From: Thiohalocapsa halophila
Lineage (GTDB): Bacteria; Pseudomonadota; Gammaproteobacteria; Chromatiales; Chromatiaceae
DNA: 64,000 nucleotides
Direction of reading: 5' to 3'
Assembly (NCBI RefSeq): GCF_016583825.1
Contig: NZ_NRRV01000021.1
Location: forward strand, 1-64,000
This document shows, piece after piece, positions 9,020 through 17,013 of the stretch (position 1 is the first letter of the stretch; each line of letters starts with the position of its first letter). The notes under the pieces were generated by a model. That model made no database searches. It was given only the letters and a program-made list of their open reading frames with translations, and was not told where the DNA came from. The translations under genes were made by a program, and so were the position numbers.

Positions 9020-9126
9020 GATTCGAGTCTAGCCCAGGATCGGCACAGTGTCGGCCGCCGGGCACAGTCACGGCCGCGGGCACGGCTAGCGTCGTCGGCG
9101 CAGCCGCCGCTGCCGAGCGCCTGCAC

Positions 9127-9426
9127 TCAGCCGCCGCCCTTGCACCTGCGAAGGCACTGCTCCAGGGTCTCGAAGGGCACATTGCCGCGGCAGCCGCCCC
9201 AGAGGAAGCGCTTGCAGCTGTCGGTCTTGTAGTCGTAGTAGTAGGCGGGCTTGGCGGCGCGGCAGGGCCCGGGGTCGGGCTCCTCGAGACAGCTCACGTG
9301 CAGGCCGTCCGCCGCTGCGCCGCCGTTGTCGGCCCCGCCGCCGCAGCCGGCGAGCAGCAGCGCCATGGCCGATAGGGCCAAGGGCGCGGTAAGCGTACGC
9401 AGGATGACAAGAGAGCGCTGGATCAT
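9127..9426 (-). CDS. Lipoprotein with a Kunitz/BPTI-type domain
   Basis: The 99-residue protein has a lipoprotein signal (ALLLAGC, lipobox Cys28) and one C-terminal Kunitz-like domain. The six cysteines (46, 55, 71, 79, 91, 95) are spaced 8-15-7-11-3, against 8-15-7-12-3 in bovine pancreatic trypsin inhibitor. The GPC motif before the reactive site, the aromatic AYYYDY strand and FLWGGC match the family. The P1 position would be Arg56 (GPCRA), which in animal inhibitors gives specificity for trypsin-like proteases. Kunitz domains are mainly eukaryotic; bacterial examples exist but are few and little studied. ATG 9426 is preferred over GTG two codons upstream. A role as a surface protease inhibitor is inference. 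Confidence 0.85.
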   Translation of the reverse strand: MIQRSLVILRTLTAPLALSAMALLLAGCGGGADNGGAAADGLHVSCLEEPDPGPCRAAKPAYYYDYKTDSCKRFLWGGCRGNVPFETLEQCLRRCKGGG

Positions 9427-9435
9427 CGCCACCGC

Positions 9436-10053
9436 CTACCGCTGCTGCGCGGTGAGCGGCGTTTGCGCACCGGCTCCCGCTGCGCGGGACTCACGCACCG
9501 CCCGGCCGCTCGGCGCCGTCTGCCACCAGTTGCGGTGTCGGAAGTCGGCGCCGCTGCGGGCCATGGCCCGATAGCGACCCGCGCGCCGGAAGCCCCAGCC
9601 CTTGACCCGCGGCCCGTGCAGAAAGAGCGTCCAGGCGGGCCGGCCGCCGCGCAGCACCACGCGATGATAATCCGTACCGCGCAGCAGATTGAGCCGCCAG
9701 GGCCGGACATGGCGGCGGCGAAGCGGAGGCTCGGTGATGGGCGTGGCGGTATCGGCATCCTGCGGCGCGTGCGCAAAGCGCAGCTCGTCATAGCCGCCGG
9801 TCAGCACCAGGCTGATGGCGCGGCCCCAGGGGTGGTCGTGCAGGCCGCGATCCGGATCGGAATCCACGAACCGGTGCAGGTACGTGTGCCAGCCAAACAG
9901 GCCGGCGACGTAGTAGCGCTCCAGATAGGGCTCGCCCTGCTCACCGTCGATGATACGGCAGGGCAGGCGGTCGGTCAGGCGGCACAAGAGCCTTTCGATC
10001 AGGGGCACGGCGTTGAAGAATCCTGGTGGTTGCGACAACGCAGAGAGTAACAA
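9436..10053 (-). CDS. Cupin-like hypothetical protein
   Basis: A protein of about 205 residues with a cupin-type pattern: LHRFVDSDPDRGLHDHPWGRAISLVL supplies a His-x-His pair, GGYDEL an acidic residue, and LRGTDYHRVVL a later His, consistent with a double-stranded beta-helix metal site. The C-terminus (after about residue 160) is Arg/Ala-rich and likely disordered. The annotated start is TTG; a GTG 15 codons in (before PLIERLLCR) is an alternative. It lies between the Kunitz lipoprotein and the GH13 gene on the same strand. The substrate or function cannot be told from sequence. Confidence 0.6.
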   Translation of the reverse strand: MLLSALSQPPGFFNAVPLIERLLCRLTDRLPCRIIDGEQGEPYLERYYVAGLFGWHTYLHRFVDSDPDRGLHDHPWGRAISLVLTGGYDELRFAHAPQDADTATPITEPPLRRRHVRPWRLNLLRGTDYHRVVLRGGRPAWTLFLHGPRVKGWGFRRAGRYRAMARSGADFRHRNWWQTAPSGRAVRESRAAGAGAQTPLTAQQR

Positions 10054-10087
10054 CGGCCGGGCTCAAATGGCGAGTCCGCCGCCGGCA

Positions 10088-11848
10088 CTAACTTTGCCGT
10101 ACCAGCCAGACCACCTGGTGCGGCGATAGCGTCAGCCGCGAGTCGAGCCCGGCGCCGTCCGCCTCCCAGCCGCTGATCAGCTCGCGCCAGCGCGCACGCT
10201 GCCAATGCCGCTCCAGCCGACTCATGGCGCAGCCGGCTTGGCGGTCGCCGAGATTGGCCAGCATCCACAGGGACTGGCCCGTCTCCGGGTCCTCGCGGCG
10301 CAAGCCGAACAGGCCCTTGGGCAGGTCCAGCACAGACTGTGCGGCATCCGGATGAAAGGCGGGCTGGGCCGCGCGCAGGTGCAGGCGGCGCAGGTACTCG
10401 GGCAGGACCAGTGCGGCCTGGTGGTCCGAGCCCGCGCCGAGCAGTGCCGCCAATTCGGCCCAGGTCCATTTGTGCCGGTTGATGCTGCGCGCACGGCCGG
10501 TCTGCTCGACGGCGGCGAGGTCGTTGTCGGCGCCGAGGAGGCTGTTGAAATAGATGCCGGGTATGCCCTGGAGGCTCATGGCGATGGTCTGTGAGCACAG
10601 AAAGCGGCGGATGGAGGCGTCGCGGTCTCCCGGCACGCCGACGGCATCGAAATAGGTGATGTTGAGCTCGTAGGGCGTCGCCGCGCCGTCCGGGCTGCTG
10701 CGCCGGCTGACCAGGCCGCCGCGCGCTTCCATGACCGCCACCAGGGCCTCCAGATCCGCCGCCGGCACCAGGCCCTCCAGCGGGCGCAGGCCGATACCGT
10801 CGTGGGAGGCGGTGAAGTTGAAGAAGGTACAGCCGGCGGGCGGCGGCGTCAGCTTGGCCGCCCAGTCGGTCAGGCAGCCGGCGTCGCCGGTGTGCAGGGC
10901 ATGCAGCAGCAGCGGCGGCAGGCTGAACTGATAGACCATGTGCGCCTCGTCGCCGGCACCGAAATAGCTGACGTTCTCGGCATGGGGGACATTGGTCTCG
11001 GAGAGCAGCAGCACCCCCGGCGCCAGCATGTCCAGCAGGTCCCGCAAGAGCTTCACCAGCTCGTGGGTCTCGGGCAGGTGGATGCAGGGCGTGCCGATGC
11101 GCTTGAACAGATAAGCGACGGCGTCCAGGCGGATGATCTGGGCCCCGTGGTGGACATAGAGCAGCAGGATGTCCAGGTACTCGAAGAGCACGTCCGGGTT
11201 GGAGAAGTCCACGTCCAGCTGGTCGTGGCTGAAGGTGGCCCAGAGGTGGCGCTCGCCGGCGGGGGTCTGCACGGCCCGCAGCAGGGGGGTGGTGCGCGGG
11301 CGCACGACGCCGGAGAGATCCGTCGCCGGGTCGACTTCGATGAAATAGTGGCGCTCCGGCGCCAGGCCGTTGCAATAAGCGCGGAACCAGTGGCTCTGGC
11401 CGGAGACATGGTTGATGACCAGGTCCGCCGCCAGGCGGTAATCGGCGCTCAGGGCCTCGATGTCGGCCCAGGTGCCGAGCGCCGGGTCCACGTCGCGGTA
11501 GTCGATGACGGCGAAGCCGTCGTCGGAGCTGGAGGGGAAGAAGGGCAGCAGGTGCAGTGCCGAGACGGCGTCCCCAACCCGTTGCTCCAGGAAGCGCCGC
11601 AGGGTGGCCAGCGGCGCCTCGCCGTCGGTGCCGACCATATCGCCATAGGCGATGAGCACGGCATCGCGCTGGTCCCAGCCGCGGCAGCGTGCCTGCGGGG
11701 CATGCGGCTCCAGGCAATGACTGCCGACACCATAGCGGCCCACCAGCAGGTCCAGGCGCTGGAGCAGGCGCGGCAGCTGCGCCTCGCCATAGAGTCGCCC
11801 GAGACGGCCGTGGATGCGCTCGAACACGGCGCGGTCGACCACGCGCAT
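10088..11848 (-). CDS. GH13 sucrose-phosphorylase-like glycoside phosphorylase
   Basis: This 586-residue (beta/alpha)8 GH13 enzyme resembles subfamily 18 (sucrose, sucrose-6-phosphate, glucosylglycerol and glucosylglycerate phosphorylases). Visible family regions are LHLLPFFPSSSDDGFAVIDY, DLVINHVSGQSHWF, the nucleophile segment IIRLDAVAYLFKRIGT, the acid/base ETN in LLLSETNVPHAENVSYFG, and FNFTASHDGIGLRPLEG. It would cleave an alpha-glucoside with phosphate to give glucose-1-phosphate, or run in reverse. The adjacent GT4 gene (4-bp gap) and nearby HAD phosphatase suggest the substrate is a glycoside made in this cluster rather than dietary sucrose. Which acceptor it uses cannot be decided from sequence. 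Confidence 0.85.
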   Translation of the reverse strand: MRVVDRAVFERIHGRLGRLYGEAQLPRLLQRLDLLVGRYGVGSHCLEPHAPQARCRGWDQRDAVLIAYGDMVGTDGEAPLATLRRFLEQRVGDAVSALHLLPFFPSSSDDGFAVIDYRDVDPALGTWADIEALSADYRLAADLVINHVSGQSHWFRAYCNGLAPERHYFIEVDPATDLSGVVRPRTTPLLRAVQTPAGERHLWATFSHDQLDVDFSNPDVLFEYLDILLLYVHHGAQIIRLDAVAYLFKRIGTPCIHLPETHELVKLLRDLLDMLAPGVLLLSETNVPHAENVSYFGAGDEAHMVYQFSLPPLLLHALHTGDAGCLTDWAAKLTPPPAGCTFFNFTASHDGIGLRPLEGLVPAADLEALVAVMEARGGLVSRRSSPDGAATPYELNITYFDAVGVPGDRDASIRRFLCSQTIAMSLQGIPGIYFNSLLGADNDLAAVEQTGRARSINRHKWTWAELAALLGAGSDHQAALVLPEYLRRLHLRAAQPAFHPDAAQSVLDLPKGLFGLRREDPETGQSLWMLANLGDRQAGCAMSRLERHWQRARWRELISGWEADGAGLDSRLTLSPHQVVWLVRQS

Positions 11849-11852
11849 GGCC

Positions 11853-13121
11853 CTACTCCGTCATGTTGCGGATGTTGTTGATCATGCTGCGCAGGCTGTC
11901 GCGGAGCACGCGGTAGCTGAAGAAACGGCTCGCCACTTGGTAGTTGTGCTCGGTGAGGGCGTGGCGATAGTCGGCGTCGTCGATGATGCGCCGGCATTCC
12001 TCCACCACGCTGCTGTCCACCACGCCGTCGATGGTGGGCAGCCTGAAGCCCTTGGGCTCGATGTCGCGCTGGTAGACGGAATAGCGGCCCACCACCAGCG
12101 GCTTGCGGAAATAGACGGACTCCAGCAGGGCGTTGCCGAAGCCTTCGTACAGGCTCGGGAAGGTAACGAAGTCCGCATGCGGATACAGATCGCTCAGCAC
12201 GTAGACCTTCTGCCCTTCCTGGTTCAGCTGGCGGCGGTCGGCCATGCGATCGCCGAAGAACTTGAGGGAAACGCCCTCGTCGCGGGCGAGCTGCTGGAGC
12301 TGGCGGCCGTACTCCAGCCCTTCGTCGCCGCTGTCGTGGGAGACCACCAGGTGCGCACGGGTGAGCTTGAGCCGGCGGATGAGATGGATGGCGTTCTCGA
12401 TGCCCTTGCGCGGCACCACCCGGGTGGGCTGAAGGATGAGCAGGTCGTCGTCCAGCAGTCCCAGGGCCCGGCGCACGTCGGCGGCATAGGCATCGGGCGC
12501 CCCCGGCGGATTCTCGAAGTCGAAGACATTGGGCACCAGCATGCTGGGCAGGCCCTTGCGCCAAGCGAGCTCCTCCCGCGCCGCCTGGTTGATGACCACG
12601 TGCTGGAGGTGCGGCACCCGCGGCGGAAAGGCCATCTCCAGGTAGTCGTCCACCGCTGAGATCTGAAAGCGCTGGCGCTCCCACATGAAGTCGTGGTGAT
12701 GGGCGATGGCCGGCATGCCCGTCTCCAGCAGGAACTCCGTAATCGCCACCCCGAGCGGCACGTGCATCGGGATGGTGAGCGCGTTCTCGACAATCAGGAT
12801 GTCGAGATTGAAGCGGTCCCGGAACTCGTAGAGCGTCGCCTTCAGATATTCCGTGAGCTCACGGATGCGCCGGCTCGCCTCTGCGCAGCGCCGCGTACGC
12901 CCCCAGAGCTGGCTGTTGATCCAGGTGTTCTCGGCATGATCGAAGAACGCCTCCGGCACGCACAGGCTGATGGCCGGGTCGCGGTCCAGCACGCCCGCGT
13001 ACCAGTAGCTCACGTGCCCGCTGAGCCAGAGCACCTCCGCCCACTTGGCGGCCTCCAGAGATACACCGTCGGTGCCGGCGAAGCGGGTGGAGATGAAACC
13101 GATGTTTTCGGGTTGCTTCAT
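11853..13121 (-). CDS. GT4 glycosyltransferase
   Basis: The 422-residue GT-B enzyme has an N-terminal Rossmann domain opening with NIGFISTRFAGTDGVSLEAAKW (acceptor side) and a C-terminal nucleotide-sugar domain. The latter has QPTRVVPRKGIENAIHLIRRL and the E-x7-E motif region FPSLYEGFGNALLESVYFRKP. The GTDGVSLE start resembles glycosyltransferases of glucosylglycerate/mannosylglucosylglycerate type, but this is recall rather than proof. It is transcribed with the GH13 phosphorylase (4 bases apart), suggesting that one makes and the other recycles a small glycoside. Confidence 0.85.
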   Translation of the reverse strand: MKQPENIGFISTRFAGTDGVSLEAAKWAEVLWLSGHVSYWYAGVLDRDPAISLCVPEAFFDHAENTWINSQLWGRTRRCAEASRRIRELTEYLKATLYEFRDRFNLDILIVENALTIPMHVPLGVAITEFLLETGMPAIAHHHDFMWERQRFQISAVDDYLEMAFPPRVPHLQHVVINQAAREELAWRKGLPSMLVPNVFDFENPPGAPDAYAADVRRALGLLDDDLLILQPTRVVPRKGIENAIHLIRRLKLTRAHLVVSHDSGDEGLEYGRQLQQLARDEGVSLKFFGDRMADRRQLNQEGQKVYVLSDLYPHADFVTFPSLYEGFGNALLESVYFRKPLVVGRYSVYQRDIEPKGFRLPTIDGVVDSSVVEECRRIIDDADYRHALTEHNYQVASRFFSYRVLRDSLRSMINNIRNMTE

Positions 13122-13481
13122 GGGTGAGACGATCAGAGCTCGGCGGTCGCCGGGATGTGCCGGCAGCAGGGCCCGGCGGCGCCTATAATGCCGCCGTAGC
13201 GCATCGGCGGAAACCGGCGGGCGCCGCGCGGCGAGCGCCGGCGGCCAGGGCGCGCTCGGCCCGATTGGCTGCGTCGGGCAAAATGCGCACCGCAGTGCGT
13301 TCCGTTACATCCAAAGGGCTAGCAGCTGCCGTGCCGATCAAGCGGCTCGGCGGCCGAGGATTGGCCGGAGCCCCGCTCCCGGGCGTTGCCACCCCCGCCG
13401 GGCGCGGGCTTCCAGAGCCGGCCGTGACGCACCGGCCAGCACAGCGAATCGACGGCGAGGCACGCAACCAACGCACCGGCC
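13122..13481. promoter_or_regulatory. Divergent intergenic region between two GT genes
   Basis: A 360-bp gap separates the divergent transcription units of the glycoside cluster. It contains a perfect TATAAT at 13184-13189 on the plus strand without a recognisable -35 box 16-18 bases upstream. It also has a small inverted repeat (gcgcaccgcagtgcgt region near 13284). ORFs that cross this gap have no start signal and look like GC-driven shadows. Both units could be controlled from here. Confidence 0.4.
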
Positions 13482-14957
13482 ATGCGCATCTGCATCGTCC
13501 ATTATCACCTGCAAACCGGCGGCGTCACCCGTGTCATCGAGCACGCCTGCGCGGCTTTGCTCCAGCGCGGGGCGCAGGTGGCAGTGTTGAGCGGCGAGGC
13601 CCCGCAAGCGCCGCTGCCCACCGCGGTCCGCACCCGCGTGCTGCCGGGACTCGCCTATGAAGAGCACCGGGCGCCCCAGTCGCCCGAGCAGCTCGCCGCG
13701 GGCATGGTGGAGGCGGCGTGCAACGCCCTCGGCGGCGCGCCGGATATCTGGCATGTGCACAATCACAGCCTCGGCAAGAACACGGCGCTGCCGGGGGCAC
13801 TGCTGCGTCTCGCCCGCGACGGCCGGCGGCTGCTGCTGCAGCCCCACGACTTCGCCGAGGACGGCCGGCCATTGCTCTACGGGCGGCTGCGCCGGCAGCT
13901 CGCCGACGGCGATATCCGGCGCTTGTCTGCCTTGCTCTACCCGCTGGCACCGCAGATCCATTACGCGGCCCTCACCCGGCGCGACCGCGACTTTTTGGCG
14001 GGCGCCGGCGTGCCGACCGGCCAGCTCCATGCCCTGCCCAACGCCGTGTCCATGGAGACGACGCCCGATTCCGGGTCATCGGCGCGGGGCCATGCACAAC
14101 AAGGGCGCGGCGACGACCGCCGACTCTGGCTCTATCCCACCCGCGCCATCCGCCGCAAGAACCTCGGCGAGCTCCTGCTCTGGGCCGCGCTGGCCGGGGC
14201 GCAGGACCGCTTCGCCGCCACCCAGGCACCTCGGAACCCGCGGGAGCAGCCGGGCTATCGCCGGTGGGTGGCGCTGGCGGCGGAGCTGGGACTGCCCATG
14301 ACCTTCGAGGCGGGTGCCGGCGGGCGGTCATTCCCCGAGCTGGTGGCCTCCAGCCATGCGCTGGTGACCACCAGCATCGCCGAAGGCTTCGGCCTCGCGT
14401 TCCTGGAGCCCTGGCTGCTGGGGCGCCCCCTGGCGGGGCGCGATTTGCCGGAGATCACCGCGGACTTCACCGACGCCGGCGTGCGGCTGCCCGGGCTGTA
14501 CCAGCAGCTGTCCGTGCCCCTGGACTGGTTGGACCTGCCGCGGCTGCGCAGCGCCTTCGCCACGGTCGCCGCCGAGCGGGCGAGCGCCTACGGCCGACCC
14601 GCCGCGGACACCGCCGAGCGCGCCTGGGCGCATGCCGTCACCGACGGGCGCATCGACTTCGGCCGCCTGGACGAAACCGCACAGACACAGATCATCCGGC
14701 GCTTGCACGGCAACCCCGCCGCGCGCAGCGAGCTCGGTGGGTCGGCGTTGACCGCGCCCACAGACCCCGCGCTCATCGACGCGAACCGGGCGGTGATCGC
14801 GGCGCGCTACTCGGTGCAGGGCTATGGCGAGCGCCTCGCAGCTATCTATGAAGCCATCGCCGACGCACGGCCATCGGCCGCCTTCGCCGCCGCCGACGGT
14901 GCGGCACTGCTGGATCGCTTCCTCGCACCGCAGCGCCTGTGGCTGTTGCGGGGCTGA
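13482..14957 (+). CDS. GT4-like glycosyltransferase
   Basis: The 491-residue GT-B protein begins with RICIVHYHLQTGGVTRVIEHA, the glycine-rich acceptor loop of GT4 enzymes. It continues with DIWHVHNHSLGKN and the donor-domain blocks LWLYPTRAIRRKNLGELLL and VTTSIAEGFGLAFLEPWLLGRPL. The latter holds the E-x7-E motif. It heads the plus-strand half of the glycoside cluster, and the HAD phosphatase starts two bases after its stop codon, so the two are almost surely co-expressed. A synthase-plus-phosphatase pair is a common way to make compatible solutes (a glycosyl-phosphate intermediate followed by dephosphorylation). The sugar and acceptor are unknown. Confidence 0.8.
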   Translation: MRICIVHYHLQTGGVTRVIEHACAALLQRGAQVAVLSGEAPQAPLPTAVRTRVLPGLAYEEHRAPQSPEQLAAGMVEAACNALGGAPDIWHVHNHSLGKNTALPGALLRLARDGRRLLLQPHDFAEDGRPLLYGRLRRQLADGDIRRLSALLYPLAPQIHYAALTRRDRDFLAGAGVPTGQLHALPNAVSMETTPDSGSSARGHAQQGRGDDRRLWLYPTRAIRRKNLGELLLWAALAGAQDRFAATQAPRNPREQPGYRRWVALAAELGLPMTFEAGAGGRSFPELVASSHALVTTSIAEGFGLAFLEPWLLGRPLAGRDLPEITADFTDAGVRLPGLYQQLSVPLDWLDLPRLRSAFATVAAERASAYGRPAADTAERAWAHAVTDGRIDFGRLDETAQTQIIRRLHGNPAARSELGGSALTAPTDPALIDANRAVIAARYSVQGYGERLAAIYEAIADARPSAAFAAADGAALLDRFLAPQRLWLLRG

Positions 14958-14959
14958 GC

Positions 14960-15886
14960 ATGCCGCAAGCGCAGCCGCCGACCATGACCACAGACGCCGA
15001 CGCCCAGCTCATCGCCCGGATTCGAGCGCTGACCACGCCGCTGGCCCCGTTGCCGACGGCGGTGAGCCCGCGTGTCGACCCGCTGACCGGCATCCGCGCC
15101 GTGCTCTTCGATGTCTACGGCACCCTGGTGATCTCCGGCTGCGGCGATATCGGCCTGACCGCCACCGACGACCTGCCGAAGGCTTTTGCGGAGGCCTGGC
15201 GCGCGGCCGAGCTCGACTCCGGCGCCTTGCCGGAAGGCTTCGATGCCGCGACGGCGCTGAAGGACAAGATCCAGGTGGATCACGCCGCAAGCCGGGCTGC
15301 GGGGGTGGATTACCCCGAGGTGGACATCGTCGCCACCTGGCAGCGGCTGTTGGCGGATCTGCGCATCAGCGCGGACGACTCACGCCTGCGCCGACTCGCG
15401 CTGGAGTACGAGCTGCGCACCAACCCCGTCTGGCCCATGCCGGGGCTGGCGGCGGTGTTGGCGACCCTCGCCGCGCGGGGACTGGTGCTCGGCCTCGTCT
15501 CCAACGCGCAGTTCTACACGCCGCTGATGCTGGAGGCCTTCCTCGGCCGGCCACTGGCCGCGGTCGGGCTCGACCCCGATTGCTGCCTGCTCTCTTACCG
15601 GCAGGCGGTCGCGAAGCCGTCGACGGCCATCTATCGACCCGCGCTGGATGCCCTCCAGTGCCGCCACGGCATCGCGCCGGGGGCGGTGCTCTACATCGGC
15701 AACGACATCCGCAACGACGTGCAGCCGGCGCAGGCGCTCGGTTGCCGCACCGCGCTGTTCGCCGGTGACGCCCGCTCGCTTCGCCTGCGCGAGGACGACC
15801 CCGTGCTGCGCCGCGTGGTGGCGGATCGGGTGGTCACCGAGCTTGAGCAGCTGACGGCGCAGCTGCTGCCCGCAGCGCCCGGCTGA
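14960..15886 (+). CDS. HAD-superfamily phosphatase
   Basis: The protein (308 residues from the ATG just after the GT stop) is a HAD class IA hydrolase. The motifs are I, VLFDVYGTL (D-x-Y-x-T replaces the usual D-x-D-x-T); II, GLVSNAQFY; III, the Lys in AVAKPSTAIY; and IV, VLYIGNDIRNDV. The Tyr instead of the second Asp in motif I occurs in haloacid-dehalogenase-like members (DxYGT), so phosphatase activity is likely but not proven. An N-terminal extension of about 45 residues precedes the fold. Coupling to the upstream GT suggests that it dephosphorylates the GT product. Confidence 0.78.
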   Translation: MPQAQPPTMTTDADAQLIARIRALTTPLAPLPTAVSPRVDPLTGIRAVLFDVYGTLVISGCGDIGLTATDDLPKAFAEAWRAAELDSGALPEGFDAATALKDKIQVDHAASRAAGVDYPEVDIVATWQRLLADLRISADDSRLRRLALEYELRTNPVWPMPGLAAVLATLAARGLVLGLVSNAQFYTPLMLEAFLGRPLAAVGLDPDCCLLSYRQAVAKPSTAIYRPALDALQCRHGIAPGAVLYIGNDIRNDVQPAQALGCRTALFAGDARSLRLREDDPVLRRVVADRVVTELEQLTAQLLPAAPG

Positions 15887-15888
15887 GC

Positions 15889-17013
15889 TCAGCGCGCCGA
15901 GGCCGCGGCGCTGCCCTGATTCCAGGTATACACGGCGGTCACCGCATAATTCCAGACGGCGCCGACGATGATGCCGGCGATGGCGGAGATCACCCACCAA
16001 ACGCCACCGGCCGGCGTCGCGTGGAACAGATAGGTCGCGATGCCGACATTGGCCACCGCCCCCACCGAGCAGGCGAGGGTGAACGACAGCCAGCCCCGCA
16101 GTAGGCCCCAGCCGCGCAGCCGGCGGTCGCGATAGGTGAAGAAGTTGTTCAGAAAGAAATTGAAGGTCATGGCCACCAGCGTCGCGGCGGTCTGTCCCGC
16201 CACGAAGCTCGCCCCCAGGCCGCGAAACAGCACCCAGAGCACCCCCATGTGCACGAAGACGCCGAGGCCGCCGATGAACGCAAAGGGGATGAAGCGCGTC
16301 GGGATGTAGCGCCCGACGGTCTTGTCCAGCAGCATCAGGATGTACTCGGTGGCCACCATGGAGTCCAGCTTGCTGCTGCCGGCGACGCGCACGCCGAAGG
16401 TATAGGGCAGCTCCTTGAAGCGCAGCGGCCGCTTGGCGCTGATGAAGATGTCCAGCAGGATCTTGAAGCCGATGCCCGAGAGGTCCCTCACCACTTCGTC
16501 GATGAGCTCCCGCCGAAGCATGAAAAACCCGCTCATCGGGTCCTTCAAGTCCGCCTTCAGCACGAGCTGCGACAGCCGGGTAGCCACCCGACTCGCCAGC
16601 TGGCGGTCTTCGGACCAGGTGCCGAGACTGCCGCCGGCGACGTGCCGGCTGCCGACGACGAGATCCAGATCCTCCGCCTGCAGAGTGCGCAGCATCTCGG
16701 GCAGCAGCCTTGCATCGTGCTGCAGGTCGGCATCCATGACGGCGACATAAGGCGCCGTGGTGGCGAGCATACCTTCGATGCAGGCGCCGGCGAGGCCGCG
16801 ACGCCCGACACGGTGCACCAGGCGCACGCGGGCGTCCCGTGCCGCCAGCTCGCGCACCAACCCCGCGGTGCCGTCCGGCGAGTCGTCGTCGACGAAGACG
16901 ACCTCCCAGTGCAGGTCGCCGAGGATGCCCTGCAACCGCTGGATCAGTGGAGCGATATTGTCGCGCTCATTGAAGGTGGGCACGACAACAGACAAAACGG
17001 GGCAGGCCGTCAT
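15889..17013 (-). CDS. GT2 polyprenyl-phosphate glycosyltransferase fused to GtrA
   Basis: The 374-residue protein joins an N-terminal DPM1-like GT2 domain to a C-terminal GtrA membrane domain of four helices (about residues 245-365). The GT2 part has VVVPTFNERDNIAPLI, VFVDDDSPDGTA, the DxD at VMDADLQHD, DPMSGFFMLRR and GFKILLDIF; the GtrA part has FIPFAFIGGLGVFVHM. It would transfer a sugar from a nucleotide donor to undecaprenyl phosphate, and the GtrA part is thought to help flip or present the lipid-linked sugar. It overlaps the next gene upstream by four bases and so forms a unit with the 901-residue membrane protein and the GT39-like transferase that could use its product. Confidence 0.9.
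   Translation of the reverse strand: MTACPVLSVVVPTFNERDNIAPLIQRLQGILGDLHWEVVFVDDDSPDGTAGLVRELAARDARVRLVHRVGRRGLAGACIEGMLATTAPYVAVMDADLQHDARLLPEMLRTLQAEDLDLVVGSRHVAGGSLGTWSEDRQLASRVATRLSQLVLKADLKDPMSGFFMLRRELIDEVVRDLSGIGFKILLDIFISAKRPLRFKELPYTFGVRVAGSSKLDSMVATEYILMLLDKTVGRYIPTRFIPFAFIGGLGVFVHMGVLWVLFRGLGASFVAGQTAATLVAMTFNFFLNNFFTYRDRRLRGWGLLRGWLSFTLACSVGAVANVGIATYLFHATPAGGVWWVISAIAGIIVGAVWNYAVTAVYTWNQGSAAASAR

Noticed and set aside
6866..9232. A 788-residue plus-strand ORF
   Set aside because: It is antisense to the AAA ATPase and cysteine-rich genes and has the low-complexity composition of a GC-driven shadow.
13124..13660. A 178-residue plus-strand ORF over the divergent gap
   Set aside because: Overlaps the start of a real GT gene in another frame, Arg/Ala/Gly-rich, no Shine-Dalgarno.
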